This document shows, piece after piece, positions 31,210 to 34,800 of a stretch of 34,800 bases of DNA. The notes under the pieces were generated by a model. It saw only the letters and a program-made list of their open reading frames with translations, ran no database searches and was not told the origin of the DNA. Each line of letters starts with the position of its first letter. Position 1 is the stretch's first letter. This DNA is from a virus: positions 1 through 34,800 of IMG/VR virus record IMGVR_UViG_3300027801_000080. The stretch is one strand, 5' to 3'. Made by a program: the position numbers and the translations under genes.

Positions 31210-31410
31210 CTATTCGTCTTCACCAGATGGAGATGTTCTATCAGATAATGGCGAGCCTTGTTTGAGGATTCCACTTGCCTCTTCGATTGATTTCACTTTG
31301 GCCAAAGCAGCCTTTTGTTTTTTCAATAAATCTGGGCGGTGGATTGAGCAAACCCTGAATCCACGATTGGGTTGGTTGGTGCAATTCTTTTGAACACATC
31401 TGCGAGCCAT
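31210..31410 (-). CDS. Zinc-finger-like microprotein (66 aa)
   Basis: Starts MARRCVQKNCTNQPNRGF and continues RVCSIHRPDLLKKQKAALAK: C-x4-C...C-x2-H is a single treble-clef or zinc-finger-like site, followed by a basic helix and an acidic tail. A basic DNA-binding role is plausible. ATG 31410 is preferred over the earlier ORF start (31482), which overlaps the upstream gene. Confidence 0.62.
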   Translation of the reverse strand: MARRCVQKNCTNQPNRGFRVCSIHRPDLLKKQKAALAKVKSIEEASGILKQGSPLSDRTSPSGEDE

Positions 31411-31436
31411 AACTTCTCGGAGATGAATCCTGTATT

Positions 31437-31820
31437 TCAAACCAGCGTGAGTCGAGATTCCATTGAACCTTCGCTCACCCAATTCTCAATCGCTCGTTGA
31501 GCATCCGAGTATCGTCGCTTATTGGAGTATTCTTCACCATTGACAAATATCACCCATACGTTCCGAACCGCCCGAACCCGAACTCGTTGAATCCGTAATT
31601 CCCAGCCTGTGTTTGGACAAACGGATGAGTATGTGGAATAATTATCATAGCCCCACTTCAACATCGAGTCGGTCATATCTGGATGGATGCGCTCACCGTA
31701 TTTCAATGACTTGGAATGATTGGGATGCTTCTTGAGCCTGTGAAACCAGCCTGCAATCATTAACCCCCTAAAGGGGGTTAGAACAATGAATGGAACCAGA
31801 CCCCCCTTTGAGGCATACAC
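31437..31820 (-). CDS. Hypothetical protein (127 aa)
   Basis: Not recognised. Aromatic- and Arg-rich (WELRIQRVRVRAVRNVWVIF followed by VNGEEYSNKRRYSDAQ), reading as a small beta-sheet fold with a helix. Two starts are possible. GTG 31820 has a strong GGAGG a few bases upstream and adds a hydrophobic N-terminal stretch. ATG 31760 sits directly behind a perfect hairpin and would give 107 aa. The former is listed because of its ribosome-binding site. Confidence 0.6.
   Translation of the reverse strand: MYASKGGLVPFIVLTPFRGLMIAGWFHRLKKHPNHSKSLKYGERIHPDMTDSMLKWGYDNYSTYSSVCPNTGWELRIQRVRVRAVRNVWVIFVNGEEYSNKRRYSDAQRAIENWVSEGSMESRLTLV
31761..31780. other. Perfect hairpin TAACCCCC-TAAA-GGGGGTTA
   Basis: An 8-bp perfect inverted repeat with a 4-nt loop, ending one base before the in-frame ATG at 31760. 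It could be an operator, a terminator or a translational control element; it also falls inside the longer reading of the gene. Confidence 0.5.
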
Positions 31821-31867
31821 ACACCTCCAGATTGCGTAGTGCGTTTAGGTTTTGTATCGTGTGTATG
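31814..31867. repeat. Inverted repeat CATACACAC / GTGTGTATG
   Basis: A 9-bp inverted repeat with a 36-nt loop in the AT-rich gap 31821-31900, which holds no gene. It spans the promoter region and Shine-Dalgarno of the 127-aa gene and may sequester them. Confidence 0.35.
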
Positions 31868-31900
31868 TGTCCTATACCCCTCTTGTTTGTTTAATTATTA

Positions 31901-32125
31901 TTAGAGAACAGAAGTAGTATGAAAAGTTAAGAAAAAAAATAGTGAAAAACGACAATAATTTTCGAGGGGATATTGCACAGGAATCCAAAATAAATATGGC
32001 TCTCGATAACAGATGGGGGGGTTGGTCAGCAACCATCCCTCCAGCCTGCAATTCTTCTGGAACATTTTGTTTATTTGTTTGGCCTGTGAGCGCATGAATC
32101 GCTTGGAGGCAATCTCGTTGCTCAT
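31901..32125 (-). CDS. Hypothetical protein (74 aa)
   Basis: The start is fixed by a TGATG overlap with the upstream Cys-rich gene. The N-terminus is basic and helical (MSNEIASKRFMRSQAKQINK), the C-terminus hydrophobic and aromatic (YCRFSLFFFLTFHTTSVL) and encoded by unusually AT-rich DNA, so the true end or reality of the gene is less certain. A competing frame 31872-32192 overlaps it. No family recognised. Confidence 0.42.
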   Translation of the reverse strand: MSNEIASKRFMRSQAKQINKMFQKNCRLEGWLLTNPPICYREPYLFWIPVQYPLENYCRFSLFFFLTFHTTSVL

Positions 32126-32307
32126 CAAGCAATCGACACGCACACGCCATCCCCAGCACACACGCATGGGCGGCATCTATCGCACCCATCACAGATGTTG
32201 GAGGTGAGCAGTTCAGGAATGAATCCCTCCAGCATCACCGGCATGGTATTGTTCATCATCTCCACACCAATCGGTGTGAGTATCGGGTGAACTGCAACCA
32301 ACACCAC
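32125..32307 (-). CDS. Cys-rich small protein (60 aa)
   Basis: Ends in a dense cysteine cluster (SNICDGCDRCRPCVCAGDGV followed by CVSIA), with seven Cys in about 20 residues, suitable for one or two metal ions. The N-terminal part is hydrophobic. GTG 32307 is the upstream limit; ATG 32259/32256 (MMNNTMPVMLEGF) are alternatives. The next gene starts by overlapping its TGA. Not recognised. Confidence 0.55.
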   Translation of the reverse strand: MVLVAVHPILTPIGVEMMNNTMPVMLEGFIPELLTSNICDGCDRCRPCVCAGDGVCVSIA

Positions 32308-32337
32308 CAGATGGGTGGCATGGATAATTGACTATCA

Positions 32338-32400
32338 CATCTCAACGACCCCCCACCCCCGCAGGGATGGAGAGCCTAAGACTCGACTCGACTCGTGCTT
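32338..32400. other. G/C hairpin and GACTC tandem repeat after gene end
   Basis: The spacer between the 60-aa and 176-aa genes holds no gene. It has a hairpin (CCACCCC-CGCA-GGGATGG, about 32351-32368) and three tandem GACTC units (about 32382-32396). Probably a terminator or processing region on the minus strand. Confidence 0.4.
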
Positions 32401-32405
32401 GGTAT

Positions 32406-32936
32406 TCAAGAACGGTCAGTGAATTGCTGGCGACCTGCCTTCATTCCACGAGTATCGTTGGTGATTCCCTTTAGAAGTGTTTCAGCAAAAGCGAATCTCT
32501 CGGAGTCAAAGTCAATTCCAAGTAGTGTAGCCTGTGTTGCGACATCACCGTTGATTAGTGATTCGGACATTTCCTGTGCTTGCTTTAGAGAAGTGATTTT
32601 GTTCTGTTTCATCAATAGTAATAGAGCAAGGGATTTTGTTCCCAATTTCTGTGTGATGATTGCGTCTGGGTTATCAAGACCAACTGTTGCATCTCCGGTG
32701 ATGTTGTCTGTTGCACCTGTGATGTTGTCTATGATGGTCAAGTCAACAGCGTTGGTTTGCTTTTCTGCAGGTGCTTCATTAACAGTAGCACGGTCGGTCT
32801 TCTTCTGCGAAGTAGCCCATGATGCAACGGCGCAACCTGCGCCTGTTGACATAACAGCAGGAACCAAAGTTCCTGTTGCCCTATCAAGGGTTAGTTCGTT
32901 TGTCTGGCTCATTTCTAATTCTTCAGTTTGGCTCAT
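32406..32936 (-). CDS. Hypothetical protein (176 aa)
   Basis: Not recognised. Soluble and Thr/Asn/Ala-rich, starting MSQTEELEMSQTNELTLDRA, with an Ile/Thr/Asp-Asn middle (IIDNITGATDNITGDATVGL) and a helical C-terminal half (SLALLLLMKQNKITSLKQAQ). ATG 32936 is chosen because AAGGAG lies upstream and the class I box at 32972 would then leave a 16-nt leader, as for other leadered genes. An ATG at 32957 would be 24 nt from the box. It lies next to the repeat block. Confidence 0.65.
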   Translation of the reverse strand: MSQTEELEMSQTNELTLDRATGTLVPAVMSTGAGCAVASWATSQKKTDRATVNEAPAEKQTNAVDLTIIDNITGATDNITGDATVGLDNPDAIITQKLGTKSLALLLLMKQNKITSLKQAQEMSESLINGDVATQATLLGIDFDSERFAFAETLLKGITNDTRGMKAGRQQFTDRS

Positions 32937-32971
32937 ATTGGCGGTCTCCTTATCCATTGGTAGCACTATGC

Positions 32972-32998
32972 ACTATATCAATGCTTCGTGTATATCAA
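32972..32998 (-). promoter_or_regulatory. Class I promoter with upstream half-site
   Basis: Minus-strand TTGATATAGT (32972-32981) with ATTGATATACA 17 bp upstream, at the edge of the repeat block; drives the 176-aa gene. Confidence 0.6.
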
Positions 32999-33059
32999 TA
33001 CCAATTGCCCTCAAAACCGGCTTTTTGCATTGTTCCATAGTGATTTATTTGAGCAGCAG

Positions 33060-33828
33060 ATAATCTGTCAATTTTGACAAACCCCCTTTAGTGAGTATCG
33101 AATCCAATATCTGTTGTCGATAACCTCGAAGAATAATCGACAAATCAATCTGGTGCTGGTTTTGTGCTGGAGATGGACAACGTGCGATTGAGGGTAATTC
33201 GCAGCACGGATATATTGAAGTCAATACCTGTTTTTTGAGAATAGTGTCGATGGGATTAAAACGCTTTTTAGCAAGAAAAAACAGGCTCGCAGTAGCACGG
33301 TTATTTTGTCTGGGTCCGGCGTGTTTCACTTGGTCGTCTGGAATGGTGTCGATAGGCTATGTGTGATATTGAACTCAATACCAAATCGCACGTTCTGTTC
33401 CTCTATCCATTCCTCCTTGCTGGATAATCTGCAGCACCAGATTCTTTGGTCGTCTGAAAAAGTGTCGATGCCCCTTTTGGTGAGAACGTCTGGAAAACAA
33501 CAGGCTCGCAGTATAGCGTTTTTTGTTCGTCGATGCGAGGGTGTGATTGGGTTTTTAATTTGGTCGTCTGAAAAACCGTCGATTGATTGTTTGCTGCGCT
33601 TGGGCTGGTGGCTGGAATAGTGCTGCGACTCTTGCTGGATAATTCCCAGCACCGGATTCTGGGATTCTCACGTTCCCTGACCCGAATAAAAGACAGGCTC
33701 TCGGTCATGCTTTTTTTTCTGTCGATGCCTTGTTAATTGCTATCTCACGTTGTAAATCGGTGCTGCGATATATTGAGTTCAATACCACTTGCTGCTGACA
33801 GCCTGCTGCTGCGAATCGCATATGCGGT
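33060..33828. repeat. Repeat-rich non-coding block, candidate origin/control
   Basis: About 770 bp with no convincing gene. Families seen: a TATTGA-NN-TCAATA palindrome at 33213-33226, 33367-33380 and 33771-33784; TTGGTCGTCTG followed by A-run and GTCGAT at 33330-33354, 33446-33469 and 33560-33583 (about 115 bp apart); CAGGCTCGCAGTA at about 33282 and 33501 with a variant at 33693; CTTGCTGGATAAT...CAGCACC.GATTCT at 33416-33447 and 33631-33660; several long T-runs. Spaced palindromes, iterons and A/T tracts resemble a replication origin or partition site; an array of small RNA genes is the alternative. ORFs here on either strand just translate the repeats. Confidence 0.55.
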
Positions 33829-34401
33829 TCAATCTGAATCTGTTGTTCCATCATCTGAATCTGAATCGTCTTCAACATCTATGATTTCAATTGCATCCTG
33901 TATGACTTCTCTGAATTGTTGAAGCGGGTCATATCCAACATTGACAACAACCTGTGGTGCGGCCTCCTGTGCGCCCGTGAACTTATCCATTGACTCTTGA
34001 GCCTTGATGAGACCACCAAGCATGAATGAAACGCTATTCAATTTGCTGACGGAATCCGCTTGGTCATGTGCCGATTCAATCACCGCTTCGAGCCGAGCAA
34101 TCGCTCGTCGCCTTCGACCAAATGAATCGAGCCTCTGATGTTCAATATCATCCATCTCCGCTTTCGCCACGACCATCCACTTAATGTCCTCTGCAACAAT
34201 CTGCGCCTGTCGAATAAGAGAACGCCATTTGTCGGCTGGGCTTGAAGAGTTAAACAGACTATTTTCAATCAAGTTCCTTTTGACTTCTGATTCAGTTTTG
34301 CCCCTCACCAAGAGATGAGCAACGAATCTCACGAGCGATTCATCGTGTTTCGATTTCACCATTACATCGGCCTTGTCAACATCATCAATGGTTTCATCCA
34401 T
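33829..34401 (-). CDS. Probable terminase small subunit
   Basis: A 190-aa helical protein. The N-terminal half (LVRFVAHLLVRGKTESEVKR...) could be a helix-turn-helix, the middle is a coiled coil (RRRRAIARLEAVIESAHDQA), and the segment SFMLGGLIKAQESMDKFTGA followed by VVVNVGYDPLQQFREVIQ resembles the C-terminal region of phage small terminases, ending in an acidic Asp/Ser tail. TerS recognises packaging sites, which lie in or near this gene in many phages; the adjacent repeat block may thus matter for packaging. ATG 34401 is 23 nt after a class II-like box (GAATAACC). TerL is 6.7 kb away, which is unusual. Confidence 0.65.
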   Translation of the reverse strand: MDETIDDVDKADVMVKSKHDESLVRFVAHLLVRGKTESEVKRNLIENSLFNSSSPADKWRSLIRQAQIVAEDIKWMVVAKAEMDDIEHQRLDSFGRRRRAIARLEAVIESAHDQADSVSKLNSVSFMLGGLIKAQESMDKFTGAQEAAPQVVVNVGYDPLQQFREVIQDAIEIIDVEDDSDSDDGTTDSD

Positions 34402-34420
34402 ATCATTGACCTATCGCTAA

Positions 34421-34430
34421 GTGGTTATTC
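34421..34430 (-). promoter_or_regulatory. Class II-like promoter GAATAACCAC
   Basis: Minus strand; the first C (34424) lies 23 nt before the ATG at 34401, the spacing of the family, but it has only two contiguous C. Confidence 0.4.
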
Positions 34431-34456
34431 ACACTTTCGTAGTATTGAGGTTGCGA

Positions 34457-34729
34457 CTATCCATGCCAATCATCAACCGATTTGACCAACCTGTATAGGA
34501 TGGTTGTCTGTTGATTTAACTGCGCTCTGACGACGAATCTGTGGTTCACCCATTCCGTCAATATCATTGCGACTCGTTGACGGGGTTGTTGCATTCTCAA
34601 CCCCCTTCTATCTGGGGATTTGGGGATTCTCATTGCTTCGACTAATTCATCCAAACCGAACTCATCACCAACATTCATTCCCTGTAATGCTTGTTTAATT
34701 TGCATTCGACATTGCTGGTTTCTTGTCAT
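34457..34729 (-). CDS. Small possible DNA-binding protein (90 aa)
   Basis: Starts MTRNQQCRMQIKQALQGMNV; a helical N-terminus, GDEFGLDELVEAMRIPKS, then a basic segment (DRRGLRMQQPRQRVAMILTE) and a beta-hairpin-like end (HRFVVRAQLNQQTTILYRLV). This is a winged-helix-like order (helices then a wing), but the call is tentative. ATG 34729 overlaps the upstream TAA (TAATG). Confidence 0.6.
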   Translation of the reverse strand: MTRNQQCRMQIKQALQGMNVGDEFGLDELVEAMRIPKSPDRRGLRMQQPRQRVAMILTEWVNHRFVVRAQLNQQTTILYRLVKSVDDWHG

Positions 34730-34800
34730 TATGAAAACCACGAATCCATTGTCTTTTGACCGACCGCCACACCGTCTTTGAAATCGGCTAAGAGCGTATC
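34729..34800 (-). CDS. Partial gene end at right edge
   Basis: The last 23 codons of a minus-strand gene enter from the right edge: DTLLADFKDGVAVGQKTMDS, then Trp-Phe-Ser and TAA, which overlaps the ATG of the next gene. Too short to identify. Confidence 0.55.
   Translation of the reverse strand, partial: DTLLADFKDGVAVGQKTMDSWFS

Noticed and set aside
31872-32192. 106-aa minus-strand frame
   Set aside because: Overlaps two genes joined by a TGATG junction; its end is an AT-rich hydrophobic run and it has no promoter at the expected distance.
32338-32400. Third copy of the pseudoknotted ncRNA
   Set aside because: It shares a GGGGTCG-like string and GC-rich hairpin but I could not find the interlocking second stem.
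33326-33708. Overlapping minus-strand ORFs (108 and 101 aa) in the repeat block
   Set aside because: Both translate the same DNA repeats (repeated FSDDQ or FQTTK segments in different frames), which indicates DNA-level repeats rather than protein.
1-34800. CRISPR array, tRNA genes, integrase or attachment sites
   Set aside because: No regularly spaced direct repeats of CRISPR type, no cloverleaf recognised and no recombinase motif in any frame examined.

Overview
This window is almost entirely a tailed-virus (Caudoviricetes, HK97-fold, siphovirus-like) genome segment. It carries a nearly complete packaging, head and tail set, mostly on the minus strand: TerS-like (33829-34401), TerL (25610-27145), portal-MuF fusion (19752-22178), HK97 gp10-like protein, prohead protease-scaffold fusion (16512-18080), major capsid protein (15410-16477), head-tail connector, a neck or tail-completion candidate, major tail protein, overlapping tail assembly chaperones, tape measure and a 1654-aa PKD tail protein. 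I see no integrase, DNA polymerase, host housekeeping gene, tRNA or CRISPR array.

The host is probably an archaeon, most likely a marine one such as Poseidoniales (Marine Group II). This is inference. It rests on two recurring TATA-box-like promoter types placed so that transcripts would begin at or within about 16 nt of the start codon (leaderless or short-leader mRNA), and on an N-glycosylation-sequon-rich surface protein with Gly-Cys-x-Asp...Asp-Gly-Ser-Cys repeats of a type I associate with marine microbes. Genes inside operons use Shine-Dalgarno sites and stop/start overlaps (TGATG, ATGA, GTGA, TAATG).

Layout from the right end, following minus-strand transcription: 34.8-33.8 kb, a gene end, a small possible DNA-binding protein and TerS; 33.8-32.95 kb, a repeat-rich non-coding block, candidate origin or control region; 32.9-28.3 kb, small accessory genes including a transglutaminase-like protein and a SprT-like metalloprotein; 28.3-25.6 kb, a DUF6011 protein and TerL; 25.25-25.0 kb, a divergent control region plus a predicted structured RNA; 25.0-22.2 kb, surface and membrane proteins and Cys-rich microproteins; 22.2-14.1 kb, head and neck genes; 14.1-8.3 kb, an accessory block with a SAP-DUF4214 protein, a second structured RNA, HNH nuclease, LamG protein and glycosyltransferase; 8.25-0 kb, tail genes. 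Four short genes (10304, 13129, 19054, 25284) run on the plus strand, each with its own promoter, like moron cassettes.

The most unusual signals are: (1) two predicted non-coding RNAs (about 12548-12640 and 25014-25173, minus strand) with the same B-A-B'-A' pseudoknot topology and shared motifs; (2) two promoter families, TTGATATAGT with an upstream ATTG half-site 16-17 bp away, and an A/T box followed by CCCC 22-25 nt before the start codon; (3) the repeat block at 33.0-33.8 kb. All pairings, motifs and domain calls were made by eye, without searches.
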